Source: Actinomycetota bacterium (GTDB lineage: Bacteria > Actinomycetota > Thermoleophilia > Gaiellales > Gaiellaceae). From it: a stretch of DNA of 13,115 nucleotides. Every line of letters begins with the position of its first letter. Position 1 is the stretch's first letter. The position numbers were made by a program, and so were the translations under genes. The notes below the pieces were generated by a model. It ran no database searches. It worked only from the letters and a program-made list of their open reading frames with translations, and was not told where the DNA came from. Location: NCBI GenBank assembly GCA_016870235.1, contig VGCB01000012.1:1-13115 (forward strand), given 5' to 3'. Positions 1 to 8,688 of this stretch are shown piece by piece.

Positions 1-888
1 ATCGAGGTCCCCCTCGGGCGTCGGGACGGTGACGACGGTGCCGAGGGCCGCCTGGATCATCGTCACCCCGGAGGCGACATGGAGGTCGTCGCCGTCGCGC
101 TCGACCCCCGGCATCGCGGCCACCCGCACCTGGACGAACGCGTCTCCCGCCGGCCCGCCGAGGGCGCCCGCATGACCGCGACCGCGCAGCCGGATCCGCT
201 GGCCGTCGTGGATGCCGGCCGGCACCTCGACCTCGAGGGACCGCTCGGCGAGCGTGCGCCCGGCGCCGTCGCACTGCGTGCACGGCGACTCCAGCACGCG
301 CCCGTCCCCGGCGCAGGTCGGGCACGTGCCCGAGCGCACGAACTGGCCGAGCATCGTCTGTGAGACCTGCTGCACGCGGCCCGCGCCACGGCAGGTCGGG
401 CAGGTGACGGGCGAGGTGCCCGGCTCGGCGCCGTCGCCGCCGCAGCGCTCGCACGTCTCCGCGACGTTGACGTCGACTTTCACCGCCGTCCCCGTCAGCG
501 CCTCCGCGAGCGTGATCCGCGCGACCGCCGTGACGTCGGCGCCGCGCGCCGGCCGCGAGCCGGCCGCCTGGCCGCCGCCGAAGACGCCTTCGCCGAAGAA
601 CGCGCTGAAGAGATCGGAGAGGTTCCCGAAGTCGAACGCCGTCGGCTGGAAGCCGCCGCCGCGGAGGCCCGCGTGACCGAACCGGTCGTACGTCTGGCGG
701 CGCTCCTGGTCTGAGAGCACCTCGTAGGCCTCCGCCGCCTCGCGGAACCGCTCCTGCGCGTCGGGCGCGTCGTTGACGTCGGGATGCAGCTCACGCGCGA
801 GCTTTCGGAACGCCTTCTTGATCTCGGCGTCGTCGGCCGTCCGCTCGACGCCGAGGATCTCGTAGTAGTCCCGCTCGGTGGTCGCCAT
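1..888 (-). CDS. dnaJ: Chaperone protein DnaJ (type I, DnaJ2-like), C-terminus cut off by window edge
   Basis: Hsp40 co-chaperone that stimulates DnaK ATPase and delivers unfolded proteins to it in the cytoplasm. My translation from the ATG at 888 starts MATTERDYYEILGVERTADD, a typical J domain, with the HPD motif at residues 35-37. A short Gly/Phe-rich linker follows (about 65-115, including FFGEGVFGGG). Then come four zinc-finger CxxCxGxG repeats: CERCGGDG at 146, CPTCRGAG at 163, CPTCAGDG at 189 and CTQCDGAG at 203. The first beta-sandwich substrate domain follows to residue 296, where the window ends in frame; full-length DnaJ is usually about 370-390 residues, so roughly 80 are missing. 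The gene starts 12 nt after the hrcA stop, so it is very probably co-transcribed with hrcA. No clear Shine-Dalgarno lies in the spacer, which suggests translational coupling. The hrcA-linked copy in actinobacteria is usually called dnaJ2; whether a second dnaJ sits next to dnaK elsewhere cannot be seen here. Confidence 0.96.
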   Translation of the reverse strand, partial: MATTERDYYEILGVERTADDAEIKKAFRKLARELHPDVNDAPDAQERFREAAEAYEVLSDQERRQTYDRFGHAGLRGGGFQPTAFDFGNLSDLFSAFFGEGVFGGGQAAGSRPARGADVTAVARITLAEALTGTAVKVDVNVAETCERCGGDGAEPGTSPVTCPTCRGAGRVQQVSQTMLGQFVRSGTCPTCAGDGRVLESPCTQCDGAGRTLAERSLEVEVPAGIHDGQRIRLRGRGHAGALGGPAGDAFVQVRVAAMPGVERDGDDLHVASGVTMIQAALGTVVTVPTPEGDLD

Positions 889-900
889 CGTCGGAGAAGG

Positions 901-1929
901 CTACGCGCCCTCGTAGACCTCCTCGACGAGGCGGGAGAGCTCGAACGCTGCCGCCCTCACTGTCCGGATCGCCTTGTCGTAGTCCATGCGCAGCGGGCCG
1001 AGGAGCCCGACGGCGCCGAGCGACCGCGTGGGGAGGCCGTACGTCGCCCCGACGTAGGCGACGTCGTGGAGCTCGTCGCCGGCGACGGCGGGCCCCACGC
1101 GGACGACCGCACGCCGCGTGTCGAGCGCCTCGCTGAGGAGCCCGAGCACGGCGGCCCGCCGCTCGAGGAGTCCGAGCAGCCGGTGCGCCGACTCGACCTC
1201 GTCGCCGCGGGCGTCGTCGAGCAGCCCGGCGGCGCCGCCTATGTAGAGCTGGGTCTCGCCTGCCGCGATGTCCGAGAACGCGGGCCGGAGGACGGCGAGG
1301 AAGCGCCGCTCGTGGGTGCTGAGCGAGGGGTCGTCGAAGCGGCGCCGGATCAGGCTGGCGCCGAGCCGGAGGCCGGCCACGGTCTCGTTCAGGTACACGC
1401 CCGCCCAGTCGACGAGGCCGGGGTCGACGGGGTCGACCGTCGCGAACACGCGCTTCGTCACCTCGCCGGAAGCGGTGATGATCACGACGATGACCACGCG
1501 GGGCTGCAGCTGGAGCACCTCCACGTGCCGGACGACGGCGACGTCCATCGCGGGAGCGGAGACGAGGGCGAGGAGCCGGGTTGCGCGCGAGAGCGCCTCC
1601 GTCGTCTGCTGGAGGGCGGTCTCGACCTCGTTGCGCATCGTCGAAAGGTCGACCATGAACGGGCCGGGTCTACCCTCGATCGTGTCGGCGAGCTCCGCCG
1701 CGTAGACGCTGTACCCGCGCTCGGTCGGGATCCGCCCCGCCGACGTGTGCGGATGGGTCAGGAGCCCGAGCGTCTCGAGCTCGGCGAGCTCGTTGCGCAC
1801 CGTCGACGGCGACAGCGCGAGGCCGCCGCGCTCGACGAGCGTGCGCGATCCGACCGGCTGCCCGGTCTGGACGTACTCCTCGACGACGCGCCGCAGGAGC
1901 TCGCGCTTGCGTGCGCTCAGCCCTTCCAT
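901..1929 (-). CDS. hrcA: Heat-inducible transcription repressor HrcA
   Basis: Repressor of class I heat-shock genes. In known systems it binds the CIRCE inverted repeat and is kept active by GroEL. From the ATG at 1929 the protein has 342 residues, normal for the family. The N-terminal winged helix covers about residues 5-75, with GSRTL at 27-31, the recognition region SPSTVRNELAELE at 40-52 and the signature HPHTSAGRIPTERGY at 59-73. The rest is the GAF-like dimerisation domain. An in-frame TTG at 1938 would add three residues; I prefer the ATG because it begins the conserved MEGLSARKRELL. Neither start has a properly spaced Shine-Dalgarno; GGCAGGG directly abuts the ATG, and a TATCCT box 8 nt upstream suggests a leaderless or near-leaderless transcript. 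dnaJ follows after 12 nt. No CIRCE repeat was seen upstream, so autoregulation is not supported by this window. Confidence 0.97.
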   Translation of the reverse strand: MEGLSARKRELLRRVVEEYVQTGQPVGSRTLVERGGLALSPSTVRNELAELETLGLLTHPHTSAGRIPTERGYSVYAAELADTIEGRPGPFMVDLSTMRNEVETALQQTTEALSRATRLLALVSAPAMDVAVVRHVEVLQLQPRVVIVVIITASGEVTKRVFATVDPVDPGLVDWAGVYLNETVAGLRLGASLIRRRFDDPSLSTHERRFLAVLRPAFSDIAAGETQLYIGGAAGLLDDARGDEVESAHRLLGLLERRAAVLGLLSEALDTRRAVVRVGPAVAGDELHDVAYVGATYGLPTRSLGAVGLLGPLRMDYDKAIRTVRAAAFELSRLVEEVYEGA

Positions 1930-1937
1930 CCCTGCCA

Positions 1938-1943
1938 AGGATA
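1938..1943 (-). promoter_or_regulatory. Possible -10 box (TATCCT) for hrcA
   Basis: On the minus strand TATCCT lies 8 nt before the hrcA ATG at 1929. A start point 6-8 nt after the box would fall at or just before the start codon, giving a leaderless or nearly leaderless mRNA, which is common in actinobacteria. No recognisable -35 box is present at 16-18 nt. The inference rests on one hexamer. Confidence 0.25.
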
Positions 1944-2022
1944 GATCGGGCCGTGGACCCTCCCGGAGGTGACGGACGTCACCCTGCGCCCGGAGGCTCC
2001 GGCGGCCCGGCTCGTCGGACAG

Positions 2023-2724
2023 TCAGCGATCCTCGAGCTTCGCGAGCTGCGTGCGGAGCGTGCCGTAGAAGAAGGCGTAACCGGCGAGGAGAGCGGCTGC
2101 GCAGGCGATGGTGAGAACGAGCGCGCGCGGGTACGCGAACGGGTCGACGAGCCCCGAGGCGACGTCGCGGAGGAGCGCCTCCGGGCGCGTCAGGAGATCC
2201 CACGAGTTCCAGCGGAGGACGCGTCCGAGGTAGACGCCGGCGCCGCTGAGGCCGAGCGCCGTGACGGCGAGGAGCCAGCCGGCGACCTCGCCCCGGCGGG
2301 CCGCGCAGGCGCGCTGGACGAGGTAGATCGAGACGAAGCCGAGGATCCCGCCCGTGCCGGCTGCCACCACGTAGAGGGCGAGGTCGTACCAGAACGGAGC
2401 GCCCGTGAGCCGCCAGTCGTCCAGCCAGATCGCGTCGGTCACGATGTACGGCGCATTCGGGAGGAAGAGCAGCCAGAGGAGCCCGCCGACCACGAGCAGC
2501 GGCCGCGAGGCGCTGCGACGGGCGCCGTCGTAGACGAGGAGGGCGAGGACGAACGGGATCCAGGCGAGGAACAGGTTCCAGACGAGGTTCCAGGTGTCGA
2601 ACGACCCCGTCCGCACGATCCGCACCATCACCGCGACGGCGAGGAGGAACGACGCCGCGAGCAGGACGACCACGACCGCGAGTCGCCGCGCGCTCGCCCT
2701 CCCGGCGAGGCTCGAAGCGTTCAT
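2023..2724 (-). CDS. DUF1361 family integral membrane protein
   Basis: Membrane protein of unknown function belonging, by its motifs, to DUF1361 (PF07099). The 233-residue product from the ATG at 2724 has about six hydrophobic segments, near residues 15-37, 46-65, 75-95, 110-135, 147-168 and 199-221. Family-like conserved stretches are WNLFLAWIPF (49-58), LFLPNAPYIVTD (86-97) and GRVLRWNSWDLLTRP (167-181). The reading frame stays open upstream to 2793, but the extra 23 residues are Arg/Pro-rich and lie in the intergenic region. The ATG at 2724 leads straight into a short basic N-terminus (GRASARR) and the first membrane helix, as expected for a cytoplasmic N-terminus. The gene lies between hemW (159 nt upstream, with a hairpin between) and hrcA (93 nt downstream, counted to the hrcA ATG), and probably has its own promoter. 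No role can be inferred from the neighbours. Confidence 0.88.
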   Translation of the reverse strand: MNASSLAGRASARRLAVVVVLLAASFLLAVAVMVRIVRTGSFDTWNLVWNLFLAWIPFVLALLVYDGARRSASRPLLVVGGLLWLLFLPNAPYIVTDAIWLDDWRLTGAPFWYDLALYVVAAGTGGILGFVSIYLVQRACAARRGEVAGWLLAVTALGLSGAGVYLGRVLRWNSWDLLTRPEALLRDVASGLVDPFAYPRALVLTIACAAALLAGYAFFYGTLRTQLAKLEDR

Positions 2725-2730
2725 CCATCG

Positions 2731-2736
2731 AGGGTA
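2731..2736 (-). promoter_or_regulatory. Possible -10 box (TACCCT) for the DUF1361 gene, leaderless arrangement
   Basis: TACCCT on the minus strand ends exactly 6 nt before the ATG at 2724, the spacing seen at leaderless actinobacterial genes. There is no Shine-Dalgarno in front of this ATG. A second ATG at 2728 is out of frame and would interfere with a normal leadered start. No -35 match was seen. Confidence 0.28.
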
Positions 2737-2795
2737 GCGGTCGCCTGGCCTGTGTCGCGGGCAACGCCGGGGCCGCGGTCGGCCGTCGGGCACAG

Positions 2796-2816
2796 CCGGC
2801 CGGAGCGACCGGCCGG
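2796..2816 (-). terminator. GC-rich hairpin downstream of hemW, possible T-tract-less terminator
   Basis: The sequence is CCGGCCGG (2796-2803), a 5-nt loop AGCGA, then CCGGCCGG (2809-2816): a perfect 8-bp all-GC stem. Flanking G2795 and T2817 could add a wobble pair on the plus-strand reading. It lies 67 nt beyond the hemW stop and 71 nt before the DUF1361 ATG, where the end of the lepA-hemW transcript is expected. No T-run follows, so it resembles the T-tract-less hairpins of actinobacteria. Since each arm is itself a palindrome, other foldings are possible. Confidence 0.4.
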
Positions 2817-2883
2817 TCCAGCCGATACTCCCCGCAGGCTGGCCACTGCGGCGGCCGGGACGGGCAGGGCGGCAGATGCCAGC

Positions 2884-4125
2884 TCAGGTGTCGAGCAGCT
2901 CGGCCGTGACCGCGCTGCCGAGGAACCGGCCGCGCCGGGTCAGGCGGATCGCCTCTCCGGTCGCCCGGTCGCCCGCCGTCGGTTGGCTCGCGGGCTGCCC
3001 GTCTGGACTGGCCTCGGTCGGTCGCAGCTCAATCAGCCCGAGGCCGACCAGGCGACGGAGCGACGCGCGGTCGACCACGTCTCCGAGCCCGTCGAGCGAG
3101 AGCCACTCGTCGAGGCGGAGGCCGAGCATGAGCCGTTCGACCCGGCGCGTGCGCCCGTCGAGCTCCTCGAGCTCGCGCGGCGGCTCGACACCCTCGCGGA
3201 GCGCCGACACGTACCGCGCGACGCTCGGGAGGTTCCGACGGCGCACCGCGGGCCCGTCGCTGGAGCCGGGCGGCACCACGTTCGCCCCCTCCCCTGAGCC
3301 CACGCTCGCGCCGCCGTCGATGGTCGACACCGCGCCCACCCCGATCCCGAGGTACGTCCGGCCGCGCCAGTATCCCAGGTTGTGCTGTGCCCGGAGATCG
3401 ACGCCGTCCGGGCTCCCGTCGAGGCAGAAGCTCGCCGTCTCGTACCACCGGTACCCCGCACCGGTGAGCCGGTCGACGACCTGCTCGAAGTACCCCTCCA
3501 TCGCCTCGGCCTGACGCCCGAGCTCCTCCCCCCACCGGTGGGTGAACCGCGTTCCCGGTTTCGCCTCGAGCTCGTAGCAGGACAGATGGTCGGGTCGCAA
3601 GGCGAGCGCCTCGACGAGATCGGCCTCGAGATCGGCGGGCTCCTGGCCCGGGATCCCGTAGACGAGATCCAGAGAGACGTTGTCGATACAGGCATCGCAC
3701 AGAGTATGCACTGCCTGCCGGACGTCGTCCGGCCCCGCAGCGCGATCGAGCACGGCGAGCAAGCGGGGCTGGAACGACTGGGCGCCGAGCGAGACCCGGG
3801 TCACCCCCGCCTTGCGGAGCGAACGGGCGAGCGCCGGCGTCACCGTCTCCGGATTCGCTTCCACGGTCGTCTCGCGAGCCGAGGGAAGTGCCGCGAGCAG
3901 ACGCGCGAGCGCCGCCGGCTCGGTGTACGTCGGCGTGCCGCCGCCCACGAACACGGTGTCGAGCTCCGGCGCGAGGTGATGCCGCTCGCGGTCGAGCTCC
4001 GCGATCACCGCGTCGACGTACGGCCCGTGCTCCGCCGTCTGCCCCACCGCGGTGACGAAGTCGCAGTAGCCGCAGCGATGGCTGCAGAAGGGCAGGTGAA
4101 CGTAGAGATGACGGCTGCCGGCCAA
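2884..4125 (-). CDS. hemW: HemW-like radical SAM protein (heme chaperone; older name coproporphyrinogen III oxidase-like)
   Basis: Radical SAM family protein that in characterised bacteria binds heme and delivers it to respiratory enzymes; HemW is not a true HemN oxidase. The 413-residue product carries the 4Fe-4S motif CX3CX2C at C14, C18 and C21 (FCSHRCGYCDF), the SAM-binding glycine motif GGGTP at 61-65, EANPE at 89-93, RVSLGAQSF at 110-118, and the HemW signature HNLGYW at 248-253. The C-terminal domain shows LMLGLRLDEWLSLDGL. A stretch rich in Gly, Ser and Pro around 272-291 looks like a lineage-specific loop. The start is a TTG at 4125, the only plausible one before the Cys motif. It lies 4 nt after the stop of the MmcQ/YjbR-type gene with no Shine-Dalgarno, so translation is probably coupled. 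The position after lepA matches other actinobacteria. Confidence 0.95.
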   Translation of the reverse strand: MAGSRHLYVHLPFCSHRCGYCDFVTAVGQTAEHGPYVDAVIAELDRERHHLAPELDTVFVGGGTPTYTEPAALARLLAALPSARETTVEANPETVTPALARSLRKAGVTRVSLGAQSFQPRLLAVLDRAAGPDDVRQAVHTLCDACIDNVSLDLVYGIPGQEPADLEADLVEALALRPDHLSCYELEAKPGTRFTHRWGEELGRQAEAMEGYFEQVVDRLTGAGYRWYETASFCLDGSPDGVDLRAQHNLGYWRGRTYLGIGVGAVSTIDGGASVGSGEGANVVPPGSSDGPAVRRRNLPSVARYVSALREGVEPPRELEELDGRTRRVERLMLGLRLDEWLSLDGLGDVVDRASLRRLVGLGLIELRPTEASPDGQPASQPTAGDRATGEAIRLTRRGRFLGSAVTAELLDT

Positions 4126-4129
4126 GGGC

Positions 4130-4471
4130 TCAGGCGCCGCGATCGGCGCGAAAGGTCTCGACGGCCCTCTTCGGCGCCTTCTCGACCCAGGCGTCCTCGA
4201 CGAGCTCGCGGACGAGGTCAGGCTCGGCAGTCGGGAGGTCGACGAGCACCATCGGCCAGGCCTCGTAGTGCGGCGTCACGTACAGCGAGGCGTGCGCGTC
4301 GAGCAGCAGCGGCCGCTCGTCGGGATCGCAGCGGATAGCGAGCGTCGACCCATCGTCCTTGAGGCGGCACATGAACGCACCACCCACCCGAAGCGCAGGC
4401 GTGCCGTAGGCCGAGCCGACCTCGACTCCGGGAAGCGCGAGCCCGATCGCGACGACGTCGTCCCACCTCAT
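4130..4471 (-). CDS. MmcQ/YjbR family small protein
   Basis: Small protein of the MmcQ/YjbR (CyaY-like fold) family. Members are widespread and often described as DNA-binding, but their biological role is not settled. The 113 residues from the ATG at 4471 show the usual opening WDDVVAIGLALPGVE (3-17), then SAYGTPALRV (20-29), a middle part with RCDPDERPLLL (47-57), and VTPHYEAWPMVLV (65-77), followed by helices LVRELVEDAWVEKAPKR. The frame is also open from a GTG at 4501, adding a basic MARPRGKRAG; that GTG has GGAG only 4 nt upstream, whereas the ATG has GGAAAG about 10 nt upstream, so the start is uncertain. It follows the lepA stop closely (10 nt to the GTG, 40 nt to the ATG) and ends 4 nt before hemW, so it lies in the same transcript. 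It looks like a small passenger between two conserved genes. Confidence 0.85.
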   Translation of the reverse strand: MRWDDVVAIGLALPGVEVGSAYGTPALRVGGAFMCRLKDDGSTLAIRCDPDERPLLLDAHASLYVTPHYEAWPMVLVDLPTAEPDLVRELVEDAWVEKAPKRAVETFRADRGA

Positions 4472-4511
4472 TCCCGCACGCTTTCCACGGGGTCGCGCCA
4501 CGACGCTCCGC

Positions 4512-6299
<1,788 letters not shown>

Positions 6300-6314
6300 G
6301 GCGGCTGGAAGGTG

Positions 6315-6320
6315 ATCGTA
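6315..6320 (-). promoter_or_regulatory. Possible -10 box (TACGAT) for lepA
   Basis: TACGAT on the minus strand lies 15 nt before the lepA ATG, inside the only A/T-enriched patch of the gap between the GNAT gene and lepA. A transcript would begin near 6307, with a leader of only about 8 nt. No -35 match is visible. lepA may simply be read through from murJ. Confidence 0.2.
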
Positions 6321-6345
6321 GCCGTGGGGCGGTTTTCCCTGGATT

Positions 6346-6840
6346 TCAGGTGGTTCGCGGGCCTCCGTACCGCATCCAGACGTAGCGTCGAGGCTGCCCG
6401 GCATTGAAGGACTCCTCCTCGGCCGCGGCTGCGCGGACGAAGCCGGCAGCGCGGTAGCACGAGATTGCGGCTGCGTTTTCCGGGACGACGCGGAGCCAGA
6501 CGTCCGCGAGCCCCAGACGCTCGGCCTCGGCGGCGAGGAGCCGCACGAACGCCCGCCCGTTGCCGCGACCTCGATGCGCGGGATTGACGACGATCCGGGC
6601 GAGCTCTGCCTCGTTCTCGTCGACGTCGAGCCAGATCTCCGCGTAGCCGGCGGGCACGCCGTCGAGGAGCAGCACGAATGGGAGGACGTCGGGGAGCTCG
6701 TGCCAGCGGTCGAGGAGCCCGGGCGGCAGCGGCCACTCGAGCAGGCCTGCCCACGCCTCGGCCTCCGCAGCGGACGTGACCCATTCCGTCACGGCCGGCG
6801 GCGACGACGGGTCGAACGGAGCGAGGGCGACGTGGGTCAT
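6346..6840 (-). CDS. GNAT family N-acetyltransferase
   Basis: Acetyl-CoA-dependent N-acyltransferase of 164 residues; the substrate cannot be deduced. Motif A is intact: [18 protein letters not shown] (81-98), with the pyrophosphate-binding RGRGNG at 90-95. The C-terminal motif B includes N122 and CYRAAGF (128-134), typical of RimI-like and small-molecule GNATs. The middle strands [18 protein letters not shown] (54-71) form the substrate-facing sheet. The N-terminal third is less conserved and rich in Pro, Trp and Leu. The ATG at 6840 is 25 nt after the murJ stop with no clear Shine-Dalgarno, so it is probably translated from the murJ transcript. The last codons are 46 nt from lepA. A role in acetylating a ribosomal or cell-wall substrate would be guesswork from position alone. 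Confidence 0.9.
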   Translation of the reverse strand: MTHVALAPFDPSSPPAVTEWVTSAAEAEAWAGLLEWPLPPGLLDRWHELPDVLPFVLLLDGVPAGYAEIWLDVDENEAELARIVVNPAHRGRGNGRAFVRLLAAEAERLGLADVWLRVVPENAAAISCYRAAGFVRAAAAEEESFNAGQPRRYVWMRYGGPRTT

Positions 6841-6865
6841 CGCGGAAGCGGCCGCGCCGGGAGGC

Positions 6866-8473
6866 TCACGCGTCGCCCGCTCGCTGCCGCCGGAGATGGC
6901 GAAGCGCGCTCAGCTCGTCGACCCGGAGGAAACGGCAGAGAGCCACGAAGACGAGGGCGCCGGCCGCGAGCCCGGTCGTCACGCTCAGCGCCTGCGCGAG
7001 GAACGTGCGACCGACCGCGCCGTCGATCGCGTACCAGACGCCGAACGACGCGCCGGCCACTCCCGCGGAGGCGACCACGATCCGGAGGAGCGCCGAGGCC
7101 GTCGCCCGCTCGTCCATCCCCTGGCGGAGCCGCGGTCGGAGCGCGACGAGGAGCGCGACCGCGCCGCAGATGTTCGCAACGGCGGTCGCGAGCGGCAGGC
7201 CCCAGACGCCGAGACGGTAGAACGCGACGTTGAGGATCGCGTTGACGGCGAGGTTGCCGAGGGCGACGAGCGTGGGCGCCCAGTTCGACTGGAGGCTGAA
7301 GAACGCCCGGGTCAGGAGCAGCATCCAGCCGTTGAAGACGAGGCCGAGCGAGAATGCGGCGAGCGCCCCGGCGACGACCTGGGTCTCGGCAGGGCCGTTC
7401 GCGCCGCGCTCGTAGACGATCCGGACGATCGGCTCGGCGAGCACCGCCGAGACGACCGCGGCGGGGATCAGCAGGAAGCCGATCTGCCGGATTCCCGACT
7501 CGATCGCTCGCCCGAAGGCCGCTTCCTCCCCCCGCGCGGCGAGTCGCGAGAGGAGCGGGAAGAGGACGACCGTGACCGCGACGGAGAACATCCCCTGCGG
7601 CAGCATGTACAGGCGGAAGGCGCGGTCGATCGCGGTCGGCGCCAGCTCCGGGTCGATCAGCCTCGATGCGAACAGGATGCCGATCACGGCGTTGACGTTG
7701 ATCAGGCCGAGCGACAGGGTCACCGGCAACATCAGCCGGAAGATGCGGCGGACCGCTGGGTCGCGCCAGTCGAGGGCCAGGTGAAGGCGCCCGTCGCGGC
7801 CGCGCAGCCACGGCACCGGCAGCAGGAGCTGCAGGAGGGTGCCGGCGACGATCGACCCCGCGTAGACGTAGAGGCCCGCGCTCCGGGTGTCCGTCCACGG
7901 CACGCCGATCACGAGCCCGACGATGATCGCCGCGTTCCACAGCACCGGCGAGAGCGCCGGCACGCTGAAGTGGTCGTAGGCGTTGAGGATGCCGACGACG
8001 ATGCCCGTCACGCCGAGGAGCGTCACGATCGGGAAGAGGACGCGCGCAAGGCCGACGGCGAGCTCCTCGTCGCCGCCTGGGCTGCCGAAGAGCCGGAGCA
8101 CGTACGGCGCGATGACGACAAAGAGCGCTGTGATCCCCGTGAGGCCGAGCAGGACGAGCCAGAACATCGTCGAGGCGACGCGCCAGGCGCGCTTGCGCTC
8201 GCCCTTCTCGAGCAGCTCGCTGAAGACCGGGACGAAGGCGCCCGAGAGCGCCGCGTCGGCGACGAACGCCCGCACGAGGTTGGGGATCTGGAAGGCGACG
8301 GTGAAGGCGTTGACGAGGCCCGCTGTCCCGAAGTAGTACGCCGCCACGCTCTCCCGGAGAAGGCCGAGGACGCGCGAGACCGCGGTCGCCGCTGCGAAGA
8401 AGACGGTCGAGCGGACGAGACGTCGACGCGTCGTTCCGGAGGACGCAGGCGTCGGAGCTGCCTCGTCTGTCAC
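6866..8473 (-). CDS. murJ: Lipid II flippase MurJ (MviN)
   Basis: Multidrug/oligosaccharidyl-lipid/polysaccharide (MOP) superfamily exporter that flips the peptidoglycan precursor lipid II across the cytoplasmic membrane. From GTG 8473 the protein has 535 residues and many hydrophobic helices, consistent with the 14 of the family. Signatures are SRVLGLLRE in helix 1, FQIPNLVRAFVADAALSGAF with FVPVFSE, ILNAYDHFSVPALSPVLWN and LPQGMFSVAVTVVLFPLLSR. The arginines matching the essential ones of E. coli MurJ (two in SRVLGLLRE, one in IPNLVR, one in the stretch before LPQGMF) appear to be present. There is no kinase-like C-terminal extension as in mycobacterial MviN. The frame is open to GTG 8506, with ATG 8488 also possible; I choose GTG 8473 because GGAGG lies 8 nt before it and the upstream codons give no membrane or family sequence. 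It is divergent from rpsT and followed by the GNAT gene. Confidence 0.96.
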   Translation of the reverse strand: MTDEAAPTPASSGTTRRRLVRSTVFFAAATAVSRVLGLLRESVAAYYFGTAGLVNAFTVAFQIPNLVRAFVADAALSGAFVPVFSELLEKGERKRAWRVASTMFWLVLLGLTGITALFVVIAPYVLRLFGSPGGDEELAVGLARVLFPIVTLLGVTGIVVGILNAYDHFSVPALSPVLWNAAIIVGLVIGVPWTDTRSAGLYVYAGSIVAGTLLQLLLPVPWLRGRDGRLHLALDWRDPAVRRIFRLMLPVTLSLGLINVNAVIGILFASRLIDPELAPTAIDRAFRLYMLPQGMFSVAVTVVLFPLLSRLAARGEEAAFGRAIESGIRQIGFLLIPAAVVSAVLAEPIVRIVYERGANGPAETQVVAGALAAFSLGLVFNGWMLLLTRAFFSLQSNWAPTLVALGNLAVNAILNVAFYRLGVWGLPLATAVANICGAVALLVALRPRLRQGMDERATASALLRIVVASAGVAGASFGVWYAIDGAVGRTFLAQALSVTTGLAAGALVFVALCRFLRVDELSALRHLRRQRAGDA

Positions 8474-8481
8474 GCCCGGCG

Positions 8482-8486
8482 CCTCC
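8482..8486 (-). promoter_or_regulatory. Shine-Dalgarno GGAGG deciding the murJ start
   Basis: GGAGG on the minus strand stands 8 nt before the GTG at 8473, an optimal spacing. It overlaps the competing ATG at 8488, and the other upstream start (GTG 8506) has no such site. This is the clearest ribosome binding site seen in the window. Confidence 0.55.
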
Positions 8487-8643
8487 ATCCGACACACTTT
8501 CGGCACGAAGTCGTCACGGACCTGCGACGAGTTTCCCGATAGTGTCGATAGCGGGGCGGAGGAGTGGTGGCCCCCGGGACCGGCGGGCGCCCGGTGGAGG
8601 CGCGGCGAGCGGGTGCCGACCGGGTCGGCGGCGGCCCGATCGC

Positions 8644-8652
8644 TGCTACCAT
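8644..8652 (+). promoter_or_regulatory. Possible extended -10 promoter for rpsT (TGC-TACCAT)
   Basis: TGCTACCAT fits an extended -10 element (TGn followed by TAnnnT) 36 nt before the rpsT ATG. Transcription would begin near 8659, giving a leader of about 30 nt. No TTGACA-like -35 was found at 16-18 nt. The 215-nt divergent region between murJ and rpsT must hold promoters in both directions; this is the best plus-strand candidate, while for murJ only TATCG-type hexamers near 8535-8550 are seen. Confidence 0.3.
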
Positions 8653-8688
8653 CGGCCCGCCCACCGGGATGATGGGCCCCCTCACGCG

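Noticed and set aside
1969..3297. 442-residue plus-strand frame across hrcA-DUF1361-hemW
   Set aside because: It spans three gene regions and two intergenic gaps, is nearly all Glu, Arg, Asp, Ala and Pro, and lacks motifs. It is a by-product of high GC.
6300..6404. 35-residue N-terminal extension of LepA
   Set aside because: LepA proteins begin with the short [24 protein letters not shown] start; the extension overlaps the GNAT gene and is unlike the family.
6776..8542. 588-residue open frame on the plus strand opposite murJ
   Set aside because: Composition is a monotonous Arg/Asp/Glu/Gly mix typical of the antisense of GC-rich membrane-protein codons. It has no domain signature, and murJ is unmistakable on the other strand.
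8542..8688. 49-codon N-terminal extension of S20
   Set aside because: S20 starts at MPNIKQQ; the extension is GC-rich non-conserved sequence in the divergent promoter region.
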